Source of the DNA: Mycobacteroides abscessus ATCC 19977
GTDB taxonomy: Bacteria; Actinomycetota; Actinomycetes; Mycobacteriales; Mycobacteriaceae
NCBI RefSeq assembly: GCF_000069185.1
Contig: NC_010397.1
Coordinates: 3,782,001-3,846,000, forward strand
Direction: 5' to 3'
DNA: 64,000 nucleotides
The notes beneath the pieces are model-generated. The model did not search any database. It saw nothing but the letters and a program-made list of their open reading frames with translations, and had not been told where the DNA came from. Below, in pieces: positions 45,085-56,768 of the stretch (the first letter of the stretch is position 1; each line of letters starts with the position of its first letter). Made by a program: the position numbers and the translations under genes.

Positions 45085-45103
45085 GCGGGTCCGAATTGTT
45101 CTG

Positions 45104-46162
<1,059 letters not shown>

Positions 46163-46205
46163 CTATCTCCTTCTCGGCACCCGCTATTTGATGCCGGTCA
46201 GTGGG

Positions 46206-46227
46206 CTTGTAGCAGGATCGCTACAAG
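46206..46227 (-). promoter_or_regulatory. Short hairpin between rpsD and rpoA
   Basis: CTTGTAGC (46206-46213) pairs with GCTACAAG (46220-46227), loop 6, starting 3 bp after the rpsD stop. There is no U-tract, so it is more likely an mRNA stability or processing element than a terminator. Confidence 0.4.
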
Positions 46228-46230
46228 CGG

Positions 46231-46836
46231 TTACTTCGAGTAGAACTCGACGATCAGCTGCTCGGCCAGCGGCACGTCGATCTGTGCACGCTCGGGGAGC
46301 TGGTGCACCAGGATGCGCTGACGCTCGCCGACCACCTGCAGCCAGCCCGGGATGGGGCGCTCGCCCGCGGTCTCGCGTGCGACCTCGAACGGCAGGGTGT
46401 TCAGCGACTTCGGCTTGATGTCGATGATGTCGTACTGCGACACCCGGTAGCTGGGCACATCGACCTTCACGTTGTTGACGGTGAAGTGGCCGTGGCTGAC
46501 GAGCTGGCGGGCCATCCGGCGGGTCCGTGCCAGGCCGGCGCGGTACACCACGTTGTCGAGACGGCTTTCCAGGATCTGCAGCAGCTGCTCACCGGTCTTA
46601 CCCGAGGAACGCACGGCCTCGGCGTAGTAACGACGGAACTGCTTCTCCATGACGCCGTAGGTGAAGCGAGCCTTCTGCTTCTCCTGCAGCTGCTGGCGGT
46701 ATTCGCTCTCCTTGATCCGCGCGCGACCGTGCTGGCCGGGAGGGTAGGGACGCTTCTCGTACGCGCTGGAGCCACCGACCAGGTCGACACCCAGACGACG
46801 GGACTTGCGAGTGACGGGTCCGGTATAACGAGCCAT
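46231..46836 (-). CDS. rpsD: 30S ribosomal protein S4
   Basis: The 201-residue protein starts MARYTGPVTRKSRRLGVDL and contains the S4 RNA-binding domain (SRLDNVVYRAGLARTRRMAR). It lacks the N-terminal zinc-finger cysteines, which identifies the C-minus (zinc-free) S4 form. S4 is a primary assembly protein. Confidence 0.97.
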   Translation of the reverse strand: MARYTGPVTRKSRRLGVDLVGGSSAYEKRPYPPGQHGRARIKESEYRQQLQEKQKARFTYGVMEKQFRRYYAEAVRSSGKTGEQLLQILESRLDNVVYRAGLARTRRMARQLVSHGHFTVNNVKVDVPSYRVSQYDIIDIKPKSLNTLPFEVARETAGERPIPGWLQVVGERQRILVHQLPERAQIDVPLAEQLIVEFYSK

Positions 46837-46863
46837 TTTCTAAATCTTCCTCTCGACCCAGTC

Positions 46864-47280
46864 CTAGACCCGCCGCCGCTTGGGCGGACGGCAACCGTTG
46901 TGCGGCTGCGGAGTGACATCGGAAATCGCGCCCACCTCGAGGCCGGCGGCCTGCAGCGAGCGGATGGCGGTCTCGCGGCCGGAGCCGGGACCCTTGACGA
47001 ACACGTCGACCTTCTTGACGCCGTGCTCCTGCGCCTTGCGGGCAGCGTTCTCGGCGGCCAGCTGCGCGGCGAACGGGGTCGACTTGCGCGAACCCTTGAA
47101 GCCGACGTGACCGGAGGACGCCCAGGAGATCACGTTGCCCTGGGGGTCGGTGATCGAGACGATCGTGTTGTTGAAGGTGCTCTTGATGTGAGCGGCGCCG
47201 TGCGGGACGTTCTTCTTTTCCCGGCGACGGGTCTTCTGTGCCTTCTTGGGCCCTGCGGCCCCTGGTTTCTTCGGTGCCAT
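46864..47280 (-). CDS. rpsK: 30S ribosomal protein S11
   Basis: The 138-residue product has the S11 core ([40 protein letters not shown]) and the C-terminus [13 protein letters not shown]. It lies 6 bp after rpsM. Confidence 0.97.
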   Translation of the reverse strand: MAPKKPGAAGPKKAQKTRRREKKNVPHGAAHIKSTFNNTIVSITDPQGNVISWASSGHVGFKGSRKSTPFAAQLAAENAARKAQEHGVKKVDVFVKGPGSGRETAIRSLQAAGLEVGAISDVTPQPHNGCRPPKRRRV

Positions 47281-47286
47281 TGGGGG

Positions 47287-47661
47287 TTACCTGGCCTTCT
47301 TCTTGCCGGCGATGGTGCGCTTGGGTCCCTTGCGGGTGCGCGCATTGGTCTTGGTCCGCTGACCGCGCACCGGCAGGCCACGGCGGTGGCGCAGGCCCTG
47401 GTAGCAGCCGATCTCGATCTTGCGGCGAATGTCGGCCTGGACCTCGCGGCGCAGGTCACCCTCCACCTTGAGAGTGGCTTCGATGTATTCACGCAGCTGT
47501 GTCACCTGATCATCGGTCAGGTCCTTGCTGCGTTGCTCGGGGCTGATGCCCGTGGCGGCCAGGATCTCCTTGGAGCGGGTCCGGCCAATGCCATAGATAT
47601 AGGTGAGCGCGATTTCCATACGCTTATCGCGCGGTAGGTCGACGCCTACTAGACGTGCCAT
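47287..47661 (-). CDS. rpsM: 30S ribosomal protein S13
   Basis: The 124-residue product ([35 protein letters not shown]) is a standard S13 with its helix-two turns-helix and basic tail that contacts P-site tRNA. It lies 171 bp downstream of rpmJ; the gap holds a small CCCCGG-N8-CCGGGG inverted repeat at 47723-47742. Confidence 0.97.
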   Translation of the reverse strand: MARLVGVDLPRDKRMEIALTYIYGIGRTRSKEILAATGISPEQRSKDLTDDQVTQLREYIEATLKVEGDLRREVQADIRRKIEIGCYQGLRHRRGLPVRGQRTKTNARTRKGPKRTIAGKKKAR

Positions 47662-47832
47662 GCGGCAGTTCCTCTTTCATTCAACGAAGGTCTGTTCCCA
47701 GTCCGCCCCCTCTAGGTTGGGGCCCCGGCCTCCGTTCCGGGGGTGGTCCGATTTCTCGGTAGCCGGCGTGTCCGACTATTGGAGCTGGGAGGTCATCATT
47801 CAGTTATGTAGCGGGCTTGGCCTGACGGCTTG

Positions 47833-47946
47833 TTAGCCCTGCCGCTGCTTGTGGCGGGGGTCCTGGCAGATCACCATGACCCGCCCGTGCCGGCGAATAA
47901 CGCGGCACTTGTCGCAGATCGGCTTGACGCTCGGGTTGACCTTCAC
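47833..47946 (-). CDS. rpmJ: 50S ribosomal protein L36
   Basis: A 37-residue frame from GTG 47946 reads [20 protein letters not shown] and ends KQRQG. It has the zinc-binding set C11, C14, C27, H32, so it is the zinc form of L36. The site AGGATTGGGAAC precedes the GTG. It is too short for many gene callers. Confidence 0.96.
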   Translation of the reverse strand: MKVNPSVKPICDKCRVIRRHGRVMVICQDPRHKQRQG

Positions 47947-47967
47947 GTTCCCAATCCTGTTCTTCTG

Positions 47968-48189
47968 TTACTTGTACCGGTAAACGATCCGACCGCGGGA
48001 CAGGTCGTAGGGAGACAACTCCACCACCACCCTGTCCTCAGGCAGGATGCGGATGTAGTGCTGCCGCATCTTGCCGCTGATGTGAGCGAGTACCTTGTGT
48101 CCGTTCTCCAGCTCAATGCGAAACATCGCATTGGGCAGGGGCTCGACCACCCGGCCCTCGACCTCGATGGCTCCGTCTTTCTTAGCCAT
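47968..48189 (-). CDS. infA: Translation initiation factor IF-1
   Basis: The 73-residue OB-fold protein ([37 protein letters not shown]) binds the 30S A site during initiation. ATG 48189 follows GGAGGAT and gives the family length. A frame extending to 48360 is rejected. First gene of infA-rpmJ-rpsM-rpsK-rpsD-rpoA-rplQ-truA. Confidence 0.97.
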
Positions 48190-48393
48190 ATCCTCCGCGA
48201 TTCTGATTGCCTGCTCCGGCTGTCGCCGGCTTGACGCAGCAAACTTAACCGACCCTTGAACGTGAGCCGGTGACAGGAAAATCCAGGACTGGGCACACAG
48301 ATAGTCGGCACGTAAGCCGCACCGTTGGTCAAGGATACCCGCGTAGCGCCGCCAAACCAAACCGGCGAAGGGACCGCCGCTGCACCGGGCGCC

Positions 48394-49677
48394 TCAGGAC
48401 CAGGTGACTCCCGACCTGCTGATATGTGGAATCGCCGTCGGTCGCACCAGACCCGCCGTCAACCAGGCGCCCGCGATCCAGACATGCGGTGCGGATTTGG
48501 CGGCCATGGTCCTTCTGGCCCGCATCGACACGTCCGACCCGTCGAGTACCCGTTGGGCACGGACGGACAGCATCCGGTTGCGCACTCCCGAGCGGCGCCG
48601 TTCGCGGGCGCTGCGGTTGATCGCCAGCCATGCCGCGGCCAGATCGCTGGGCTCGCTCAACGCTTCCGCGATGGCCTCGGCGGCCACGATCGCGTCCGCC
48701 ACGCCCGAGTTGAGGCTGCGCCCGCCCAGCGGAGCGAACTGGTGGGCGGCTTCACCCGCCAGCAGCACACGCCGGTTGACGTCGGTATAGCTGGCGGCCA
48801 CGCCCTGGATCGTCTGATGCACCTCGACCGACCTGATGTGGTCGGCATACCACTGGTCGCGGGTAAGTGCGGTGACCCAGGAACGCACCTGTTCGGTGGT
48901 CGGCGGCGCCTCGTCCTTGGGCAGGAATTGGACGTCGAGACGCAGACCATCGGGGTACGGCAGCCGAATGGCGTGCCGTCCGCCGAGATCAGGGTGGTGA
49001 TACTGGATCTGCACGGGCAGATCGACCGTCGTGCCGTCGGGGTGTGGTTCGACATCGATGACCACGCATGACGGGGACGGCGGCCGCTCCGACATGCCGA
49101 TGCGAAGCGCCTGACGAATGGCCGACTTGGTTCCGTCGGCGGCAATGACGTAGCTCGCGCGCACGCGTTCACCGCTGGCGAGCATGAGCCGCGCTCCGGT
49201 GTGGTCGGTACTGATGTCGGTAACGGCGGTCCCGGGGTGGTACTCCACGCCCAGCTCCAGCGCCTCGGTCAGCGTCTCGTCCTCAATGGTGCGCTGCGAC
49301 AAGCTCATTCCCCAGGCCGCGGGGTTCCACGGGCCGGGAATCCGCGACGGCGCGTACGAGGACATGACGAAGACCGGCCTGCCCTGGTAGAAGGTCTGTA
49401 CGCCGTGGACGGCAAGCGCTGATTCGCGCAGCCGCTTGCCCAGCCCGGGTGCCACCCGGTCATAGCGCCGCAGCGTCGAGTGCCCGACGAAGGTCGCGCA
49501 GTTGCGGTGCCGCTGCCGTTCTTTCGAGCCTGCCGCCTCCAGCACAACCACACGAATCCCCTGGCGGGCCAGCACGGTGGCGGCGAGCAACCCGACGGGA
49601 CCGCCGCCGACGATCACGACGGCGTCGTCGGTGATGTCCCGGCGCGCATCGGCCGAAACTGCCGCGAGGTGAGCCAC
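48394..49677 (-). CDS. FAD-dependent aromatic-ring monooxygenase-like protein
   Basis: From GTG 49677 the product is 427 residues: FAD-binding GxGxxG (VIVGGGPVGLLAATVLARQG), a central substrate domain, and the second FAD motif (GEAAHQFAPLGGRSLNSGVADA, where the usual GD is GE). The group includes phenol and polyketide hydroxylases and UbiH-like enzymes; the substrate is not predictable. The frame is open to 49800, but the extra residues do not look like protein. The region 48190-48393 between this gene and infA has no gene and probably carries the infA promoter. Confidence 0.78.
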   Translation of the reverse strand: MAHLAAVSADARRDITDDAVVIVGGGPVGLLAATVLARQGIRVVVLEAAGSKERQRHRNCATFVGHSTLRRYDRVAPGLGKRLRESALAVHGVQTFYQGRPVFVMSSYAPSRIPGPWNPAAWGMSLSQRTIEDETLTEALELGVEYHPGTAVTDISTDHTGARLMLASGERVRASYVIAADGTKSAIRQALRIGMSERPPSPSCVVIDVEPHPDGTTVDLPVQIQYHHPDLGGRHAIRLPYPDGLRLDVQFLPKDEAPPTTEQVRSWVTALTRDQWYADHIRSVEVHQTIQGVAASYTDVNRRVLLAGEAAHQFAPLGGRSLNSGVADAIVAAEAIAEALSEPSDLAAAWLAINRSARERRRSGVRNRMLSVRAQRVLDGSDVSMRARRTMAAKSAPHVWIAGAWLTAGLVRPTAIPHISRSGVTWS

Positions 49678-49815
49678 CCTATGACGGTACCGCGCCAGGT
49701 CAATCGGGCGCCTGTTCAGACCGGCAGACCGTAGCCAGCGGGACCGATTCGTGGTACCTATGTCGGTAATGGCGAGCATCGCCAGCAGCAACGGGGACAT
49801 TGGGGAGGGGGCCGA

Positions 49816-50352
49816 GTGGACGGACTGATGGTCGGGTACCTCGCGGCCTTCGCGGTCGGGGGAATCGCGGTCCTCTCGGCACTGCTACTCACCGATATCG
49901 GGCACGGCGACGGGATGCCGTTTCTGAGCCTGACCTCCCTTTCTGCCGCGTTGACGGGTGCGGGGGCGGGCGGATTCGCAGCTTCGGCCCTGGGTGTCGC
50001 CGCGCTGCCGACGGCAATCATCGCGGCCGTCTGCGCGGTTGCGCTGGTGTCGGTCCTGCAACTTTTCCTGACGTATCTACGAGGCCAGCAAGCGAACTCT
50101 CACTCGGGGCGCGCGTCCTATATCGGACGACTGGGCACGGTGACCCTGGAATTGCCGGCCGGGGGCGGCTGGGGCGAAGTCGCGTTCACCGACGCCGACG
50201 GCAACCGGGTGCGCTCACGCGCGATCACCGACGAGCCCGCCGGGCTGGCCAAGAACGCCCCGGTCTACATCGCCGATGTGGACTCCGAATACCTGCACGT
50301 CGTCAGCATTCCCGACGCATCACCGGATGCGTCCGCCCCTTCCAACCAATAA
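49816..50352 (+). CDS. NfeD-like membrane protein
   Basis: The 178-residue protein has two or three transmembrane helices in its first ~100 residues (GYLAAFAVGGIAVLSALLL; ALPTAIIAAVCAVALVSVLQ) and a C-terminal OB-like domain (YIGRLGTVTLELPAGGGWGE) as in short NfeD proteins. These commonly pair with flotillins in membrane microdomains. GTG 49816 follows GGGGAGGGG; the flotillin gene begins 9 bp after its stop. Confidence 0.75.
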   Translation: MDGLMVGYLAAFAVGGIAVLSALLLTDIGHGDGMPFLSLTSLSAALTGAGAGGFAASALGVAALPTAIIAAVCAVALVSVLQLFLTYLRGQQANSHSGRASYIGRLGTVTLELPAGGGWGEVAFTDADGNRVRSRAITDEPAGLAKNAPVYIADVDSEYLHVVSIPDASPDASAPSNQ

Positions 50353-50361
50353 GGAGCCCGC

Positions 50362-51906
50362 ATGAGCTCGCTTGTCATCATCGTCATCATCGCCATCGCG
50401 GCGCTGGTGCTCTTCGTGGCGCTACCGCTCATCTACGTGCGCAACTACGTCAAGGTGCCGCCGAATGAGGTCGCGGTGTTCACCGGGCGCGGGCAGCCCA
50501 AGGTGGTGCGCGGCGGTGCGCGGTTCAAAATGCCGGGCATCGAGCGGGTGGACATCATGTCCCTGGAACCGTTCAACGTGAACATCAACTTGCAGAACGC
50601 GTTGTACAACAACGGTGTTCCGGTCAACGTCGAGGCCGTCGGGCTGGTACGCATCGGCTCCAACGACGAGGCCGTACAGACCGCAGTGCAACGCTTCCTG
50701 ACCTCGGATCTATCGGAATTGCAGCGACAGATCAACGAGATCCTGGCGGGCAGCTTGCGCGGTATCACCGCGACCATGACCGTCGAGGATCTGAACTCCA
50801 ACCGCGATTCGCTGGCCCGCAGCGTGGTCGAGGAGGCCGGCGGCGACCTCGCCCGGATCGGTATGGAGGTCGACGTGCTGAAGATCGCGGGCATCTCCGA
50901 CCGCAACGGATACCTGGAATCGCTCGGTCAGCGCCGAATCGCGGAGGTGCGCCGGGACGCGACGGTCGGCACCGCCGAGGCCGAGCGGGACGCGCAGATC
51001 CAGTCCGCACAGGCTCGTCAGGCCGGCGCCATCGCCCAGGCCGAGGCCGATACCGCCATCGCCACCGCGACCCAGAAGCGCGATGTGGAGCTGGCCAGGC
51101 TGCGCGCGCAGACCGAGGCCGAGAACGCGCAGGCAGACCAGGCCGGTCCGCTCGCCCAGGCCCGCGCGGAAAAGGATGTGGGTATCGCACGCGAGCAGGC
51201 TGAGGCCGCGCGCGTGCAGGCTCGCACCGAGGTGGAACAGCGCCGCACCGAACAGGCCCAGGCCGCGCTGCAGGCCGACGTCATCGCGCCCGCCGAGGCC
51301 CGTCGTCAGGCCGACATCGCGATCGCCGAGGGCGCCCGTCAGGCCGCCATCCTCAAGGCCCAGTCCGATGCCGAGGCCGAGAGGCAGAAGGGCGCGGCCG
51401 AAGCCGATGCGCGTAAGGCGGCCGCCGACGCGTTCCGGGTGGAACAGCAGGCCGCTGCCGACGGCGCCAAGGCCAAGCTCATCGCGGAGGCCGACGGTAC
51501 GAAGGCCAAGCTGCTCGCCGACGCCGAGGGCATCAAGGCCAAGCTGCTGGCCGAGGCCGACGGTAAGAAGGAAGTGGCCGCCGCGCTCAACGCCTACACG
51601 CCGGAAGCCGCGCGGCTGCTCACCCTGCCGGACATCCTCAATTCGGTGGTGCAGGCCACCGAGGCCGCCTCGAAACCGATCGGTGAGATCGAAAATCTGT
51701 CCATCATCGGCGGCGCGGGCGATGCCCAGGACGCGCTGGGCACCCTCTTCGGGGTAAGTCCGCAGGCCGTTGCGAAAGTAATTGAGAGTTTGCGGGTTTC
51801 GGGTATCGACGTGCCCGATCTCCTCAAGCGCACCCAACAGGCCGACGCACCCGCGTCCCCGGCCCCCGCGCCCGCGGTCCATCCGGAAGGATGGGTGCAG
51901 GAATAG
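50362..51906 (+). CDS. Flotillin-family SPFH protein
   Basis: The 514-residue protein has an N-terminal membrane segment (IIVIIAIAALVLFVALPLIY), an SPFH/band-7 domain (about residues 30-190; KVPPNEVAVFTGRGQPKVV) and a long Ala/Glu/Gln-rich coiled coil (about 195-410). The coiled coil includes three imperfect 12-residue repeats of the form KAKLLADAEGI near 370-405. A C-terminal domain follows. Flotillins scaffold membrane microdomains and influence fluidity and cell-wall synthesis. ATG 50362 follows AAGGAG. Confidence 0.88.
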   Translation: MSSLVIIVIIAIAALVLFVALPLIYVRNYVKVPPNEVAVFTGRGQPKVVRGGARFKMPGIERVDIMSLEPFNVNINLQNALYNNGVPVNVEAVGLVRIGSNDEAVQTAVQRFLTSDLSELQRQINEILAGSLRGITATMTVEDLNSNRDSLARSVVEEAGGDLARIGMEVDVLKIAGISDRNGYLESLGQRRIAEVRRDATVGTAEAERDAQIQSAQARQAGAIAQAEADTAIATATQKRDVELARLRAQTEAENAQADQAGPLAQARAEKDVGIAREQAEAARVQARTEVEQRRTEQAQAALQADVIAPAEARRQADIAIAEGARQAAILKAQSDAEAERQKGAAEADARKAAADAFRVEQQAAADGAKAKLIAEADGTKAKLLADAEGIKAKLLAEADGKKEVAAALNAYTPEAARLLTLPDILNSVVQATEAASKPIGEIENLSIIGGAGDAQDALGTLFGVSPQAVAKVIESLRVSGIDVPDLLKRTQQADAPASPAPAPAVHPEGWVQE

Positions 51907-51935
51907 CGACACCTCTGGCGAAGTTGGGACGCGGC

Positions 51936-52760
51936 ATGGGCGAATCGAAGCTGAACCGGTACGGCGTGTGGAAGGGCGGCCCGGTAACGCCGGAGCAGGC
52001 CAGGACAATCGAAGATCTCGGCTATGGCTCGGTGTGGGTCGGCGGCGTGTTCACCGCCGACCTCGCCTACGTGGAGCCGCTACTGGCGGTAACGGAGAAT
52101 CTCACGGTTGCCAGCGGCATCGTGAACATCTGGACTTCTCCTGTCGACGAGATAGCCGCGGCGTTTCATCGCATCGAGGCGGCCTACCCGGGCCGTTTCC
52201 TGCTCGGCGTGGGTGCCGGGCACCCCGAGGCCTCGGCCGAGTACCGCAAGCCCTACGACGCCCTCGTCGAATACCTGGACGGGCTCGATGCCGCGGGGGT
52301 GCCCAAGGAACGTCGCGTCCTGGCCGCGCTGGGCCCCAAGGTGCTGAAGCTGTCCGCGGATCGCACCGCCGGCGCACACCCCTACCTGACGACACCCGAG
52401 CACACCCGGCAGGCCCGCGAGATCATCGGCCCCGACGCACTGCTGGTTCCCGAGCACAAGGTGGTACTCAGCACCGATGCCCCCAGTGCGCGCGAGATCG
52501 GCCGACGCACCGTCGACTTCTATCTGACATTGAGCAACTACGTAAACAACTGGAAGAGGCTCGGTTTCAACGACGAGGACCTCACCTCTCCTGGCAGCGA
52601 CGCGTTCATCGATGCGGTGGTGGCGCACGGCACCGCCGCGGAAATCGCCACACGCCTGAACGAACATCTTGACGCCGGCGCCGACCAGGTGCTGATTCAA
52701 GTACTCGGCGACAAGGGTTTGGTTGACACATTGACCTCGTTGGCGGACGCGCTCAGGTAG
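51936..52760 (+). CDS. LLM-class F420-dependent oxidoreductase (Rv3463-like)
   Basis: The 274-residue TIM-barrel protein has luciferase-like motifs (LGYGSVWVGGVF; NLTVASGIVNIW; RFLLGVGAGHPEAS). Its position upstream of rmlB matches Rv3463. ATG 51936 follows GGGA at proper spacing; the frame is open to 51891, overlapping the flotillin end. Substrate unknown. Confidence 0.85.
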   Translation: MGESKLNRYGVWKGGPVTPEQARTIEDLGYGSVWVGGVFTADLAYVEPLLAVTENLTVASGIVNIWTSPVDEIAAAFHRIEAAYPGRFLLGVGAGHPEASAEYRKPYDALVEYLDGLDAAGVPKERRVLAALGPKVLKLSADRTAGAHPYLTTPEHTRQAREIIGPDALLVPEHKVVLSTDAPSAREIGRRTVDFYLTLSNYVNNWKRLGFNDEDLTSPGSDAFIDAVVAHGTAAEIATRLNEHLDAGADQVLIQVLGDKGLVDTLTSLADALR

Positions 52761-52768
52761 ACGCCCAC

Positions 52769-53864
<1,096 letters not shown>

Positions 53865-53871
53865 CACTGAC

Positions 53872-54489
53872 GTGAAGATCCGCGAACTTTCGGTGCCCGG
53901 TTCCTTCGAGATCACCCCGGTGCAGCATCACGACAGCCGCGGAGTTTTCCTCGAATTGTTCAAGGGCCCAGCGCTTGCCGAGGCCATCGGGCATCCGTTC
54001 GAGCTGCAGCAGGCCAACTGTTCGGTGTCGGCAGCCGGATCGCTGCGCGGCATCCATTTCGCCGACGTACCACCCGGCCAGGCCAAATACGTGACCTGTC
54101 TGACCGGTTCCGTGTACGACGTCGTGGTCGATATCCGTGTCGGCTCACCGACGTTCGGCGCTTGGGACGCCGTGCTTCTCGACCCTCGCGACCGGCGGGC
54201 CGTCTACGTTCCCGAGGGGGTGGGGCACGGTTTCCTCGCACTCGAGGATGACTCCACGGTGGTCTATCTCTGCTCCGCCGGATATGCCCCCGGCCGCGAG
54301 CACGGCATCGATCCGCTGGACCCAACAGTTGGGATCCAGTGGCCGACCCGTAGGCCCGACGGCACCGAGCTGTCACTACTCGTTTCCGAAAAGGACGGTG
54401 CTGCACCGTCATTGCTGGATGCCAGGGATTCGGGTCTACTGCCCGATGCCGCCGAAGTGCAGGCTTTCCTTGACGGCCTGTCCGGCTGA
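53872..54489 (+). CDS. rmlC: dTDP-4-dehydrorhamnose 3,5-epimerase
   Basis: The 205-residue cupin enzyme has the RmlC markers SLRGIHFADVPPGQAKYVTC with the catalytic His, and VPEGVGHGFLALED. It performs the third step to dTDP-L-rhamnose. GTG 53872 has GAGGG in the last repeat unit as ribosome binding site. Confidence 0.96.
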   Translation: MKIRELSVPGSFEITPVQHHDSRGVFLELFKGPALAEAIGHPFELQQANCSVSAAGSLRGIHFADVPPGQAKYVTCLTGSVYDVVVDIRVGSPTFGAWDAVLLDPRDRRAVYVPEGVGHGFLALEDDSTVVYLCSAGYAPGREHGIDPLDPTVGIQWPTRRPDGTELSLLVSEKDGAAPSLLDARDSGLLPDAAEVQAFLDGLSG

Positions 54490-54522
54490 TCGATCACGCC
54501 ACCAACGCCACATCGTGTTTGC

Positions 54523-54535
54523 TAAAGTCCCTACA
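54523..54535 (+). promoter_or_regulatory. Leaderless promoter -10 box
   Basis: TAAAGT (54523-54528), six bases, then ATG 54535. Confidence 0.55.
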
Positions 54536-55413
54536 TGACGCAACCGCCTGCAGGGCCTCCGCCACCGGATCCCGGGCAACCGGAGTTTCCGCCGTACCCG
54601 ACGCCGACGAGCTCCGGGTACCCGCCGGTCGAGCCGTCGCCGGGCGCGTATCCACCCATCCCCCCGGCCGCCGGTCCCGGCGCCGAGCCGTATCCGCCCT
54701 ATCCCCAGGCCAATCCGGCGGGCTACCCACCGCCACCGGGATATCCCCCACCGGCGTCACCGTACGGCGCCTATCCCGCGGCGGGTGCCTACCCGCCAGT
54801 GGAAAGCGCGCGGGGTACCAACGGATTCGCGATCGCCTCGCTGATCCTCGGTATCGTCCCCATCTGCGCCGGCATCTTCGGTGTCGTCTTCGGCTTCATC
54901 AGCCTGAATCAGATCAAGCGGACCGGCCAGAACGGCCGCGGCATGGCCATCGCAGGCATCGTGCTCGGCTTCATCTGGATGATCGTCCTTGCGGTCGTCG
55001 TCGCGGTGGGTGCCGGCAACTCCGCCAAACGCGACGAATCGGGGCACGTCACCCAATCGGGCGATATGGATGTCACCAAGTTGCGGGTGGGCGATTGCGT
55101 CGCCGATCTCGGCGAGAAGAGCTACTACACCACCACCAAGGCCATCCCGTGTGCACAGCCGCATAAGGCCGAGGTGTACGCGGTGTTACCGCTGTCGGGC
55201 AGTTCGTTGCCGTCACAGTCGGTGCTGGACGAAAAGGGCAACGAGGAGTGCGGCGCCGAACTCGAGAGCTACGCACCGAGCGCGTTCGACGACGACAGCG
55301 TGCAGATCACCTATCTGTATCCGACGAAACGTTCATGGGCTCAAGGGGATCGGGCGATCGCGTGCGTGGCCACCTTCGATACGCAGCGCACCGCCTCGAT
55401 CAAGGGCAAATAG
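54535..55413 (+). CDS. Pro/Tyr-rich DUF4190 membrane protein with septum-formation-like domain
   Basis: The 292-residue protein begins with a ~90-residue Pro/Tyr/Gly-rich cytoplasmic tail (repeats of YPP). Two transmembrane helices follow (GFAIASLILGIVPICAGIFG; MAIAGIVLGFIWMIVLAVVV), the DUF4190 pattern. The extracytoplasmic domain has paired cysteines (GDCVAD, IPCAQPHKAEVYAV, EECGAE, IACVAT) typical of the septum-formation/DUF4352-like group. Role unknown; an envelope or division function is suggested by family only. Confidence 0.8.
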   Translation: MTQPPAGPPPPDPGQPEFPPYPTPTSSGYPPVEPSPGAYPPIPPAAGPGAEPYPPYPQANPAGYPPPPGYPPPASPYGAYPAAGAYPPVESARGTNGFAIASLILGIVPICAGIFGVVFGFISLNQIKRTGQNGRGMAIAGIVLGFIWMIVLAVVVAVGAGNSAKRDESGHVTQSGDMDVTKLRVGDCVADLGEKSYYTTTKAIPCAQPHKAEVYAVLPLSGSSLPSQSVLDEKGNEECGAELESYAPSAFDDDSVQITYLYPTKRSWAQGDRAIACVATFDTQRTASIKGK

Positions 55414-56208
55414 CTAGGGACGCATGGTGAGGATGCGGGGGCCGGCCTCGGTGACGGCCACCGTGTGCTCCCAGTGCGCGGCACGAGACCCGTCGGTGGT
55501 GACAACGGTCCAATCGTCGGCAAGCACCCGAGTCTGGGTGGTGCCGAGCGTGAGCATCGGTTCGATGGCGAGTACCGATCCCACCGCGAGTAGCGGGCCC
55601 TTACCGGGAGCTCCCTCGTTCGGCAGGAACGGATCCAGATGCATCGAGCGCCCGATGCCGTGCCCGCCGTAGCCGTCCACGATTCCGAACGCTCGGTCGA
55701 ATTGCTTCTCGGCGGCGCGGGTGCCCAGTTCGATGGCGTGCGAGACATCGGTGAGCCGGTTACCCGGGATCATCGCCGCAATGCCCGCCTCCATCGACAA
55801 ACGCGTCGCCTCGGACAGCGCTTCGTCACTGGGGATGACGGTGCCTACCGCGAACGTCCATGCGGAATCCCCGTGCCAGCCGTCCAGTATCGCGCCACAA
55901 TCGATGGAGACAAGATCGCCGTCGGCAAGTACCGCTGTCGCGGAAGGTATTCCGTGCACCACCTGGTCGTTGACCGATGAGCAGATGGACGCCGGAAAGC
56001 CGTGGTAGCCCAGGAACGAGGGCACCGCTCCGGCCTCGCGGATCACGGACTCGGCGACCTGATCTAACTCCAGCGTCGACACCCCGGCCTTGGCGGCATC
56101 GCGCACCGCGACCAGCGCCGCCCCCACGATGGAGCCGGCAGCAGCCATGGCGTCGAGCTCACCGGGCGTGCGCTGTTCCACCGTCTTCTTACGGCCGAAG
56201 AGACCCAC
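55414..56208 (-). CDS. mapA: Type I methionine aminopeptidase
   Basis: The 264-residue enzyme removes N-terminal Met from new proteins. The metal ligands are in [20 protein letters not shown] (two Asp), GGHGIGR (His), IEPML (Glu) and the late EHTVAVTE (Glu). It corresponds to Rv0734 and lies 14 bp downstream of adk. GTG 56208 is used. Confidence 0.95.
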
Positions 56209-56222
56209 TAACGAACTCGCTA

Positions 56223-56768
56223 CTACCGGCCCAGTGCCTGCGAGGTGCGCGCGAACACCTCGTCCACCGTGCCGACGGCATCGATGGTCTGCAGCACGTT
56301 CTGGTAGTACTCCAGCAGCGGCGCGGTCTCATCGCGGTAGACGTTGAGCCGGTTGCGGATGATGTCCTCGGTGTCATCGGCGCGGCCACGGCCCAGCAGG
56401 CGCTGCACGAGTTCCTCCACCGGCACCCGGAACTCCAGCACGGCATCGATCGTGACGCCACGGGCCTCCTCCATGGCAGCCAACGCATCGGCTTGGTCCA
56501 CGGTGCGCGGGAAGCCGTCGAGAATGAACCCGGCCGCGGCGTCGGGCTCATCGAGACGCGCCTCGACCATCTTGTTGGTCACCTCGCTGGGCACCAGGTC
56601 GCCGGCATCCAGGTACTGCTTGGCCTGCAGGCCCAGCTCGGTGCCCTCGCTGATGTTCGAGCGGAACAGGTCGCCGGTGGAGATCTGCGGAATACCGAAC
56701 TTCTCCGAAATCAGCTGCGCCTGCGTACCTTTGCCTGCCCCGGGCGGGCCGAGTAACACCACTCTCAC
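56223..56768 (-). CDS. adk: Adenylate kinase
   Basis: The 181-residue short-form enzyme has the P-loop [10 protein letters not shown] and the NMP/LID markers ([25 protein letters not shown]). It lacks the long zinc-type LID, as in other actinobacteria. GTG 56768 overlaps the secY stop (GTGA). Confidence 0.97.
   Translation of the reverse strand: MRVVLLGPPGAGKGTQAQLISEKFGIPQISTGDLFRSNISEGTELGLQAKQYLDAGDLVPSEVTNKMVEARLDEPDAAAGFILDGFPRTVDQADALAAMEEARGVTIDAVLEFRVPVEELVQRLLGRGRADDTEDIIRNRLNVYRDETAPLLEYYQNVLQTIDAVGTVDEVFARTSQALGR

Noticed and set aside
47662..47832. Promoter or RNA gene in the rpsM-rpmJ gap
   Set aside because: Only a weak 6-bp inverted repeat is visible and no promoter boxes of the right spacing were found.
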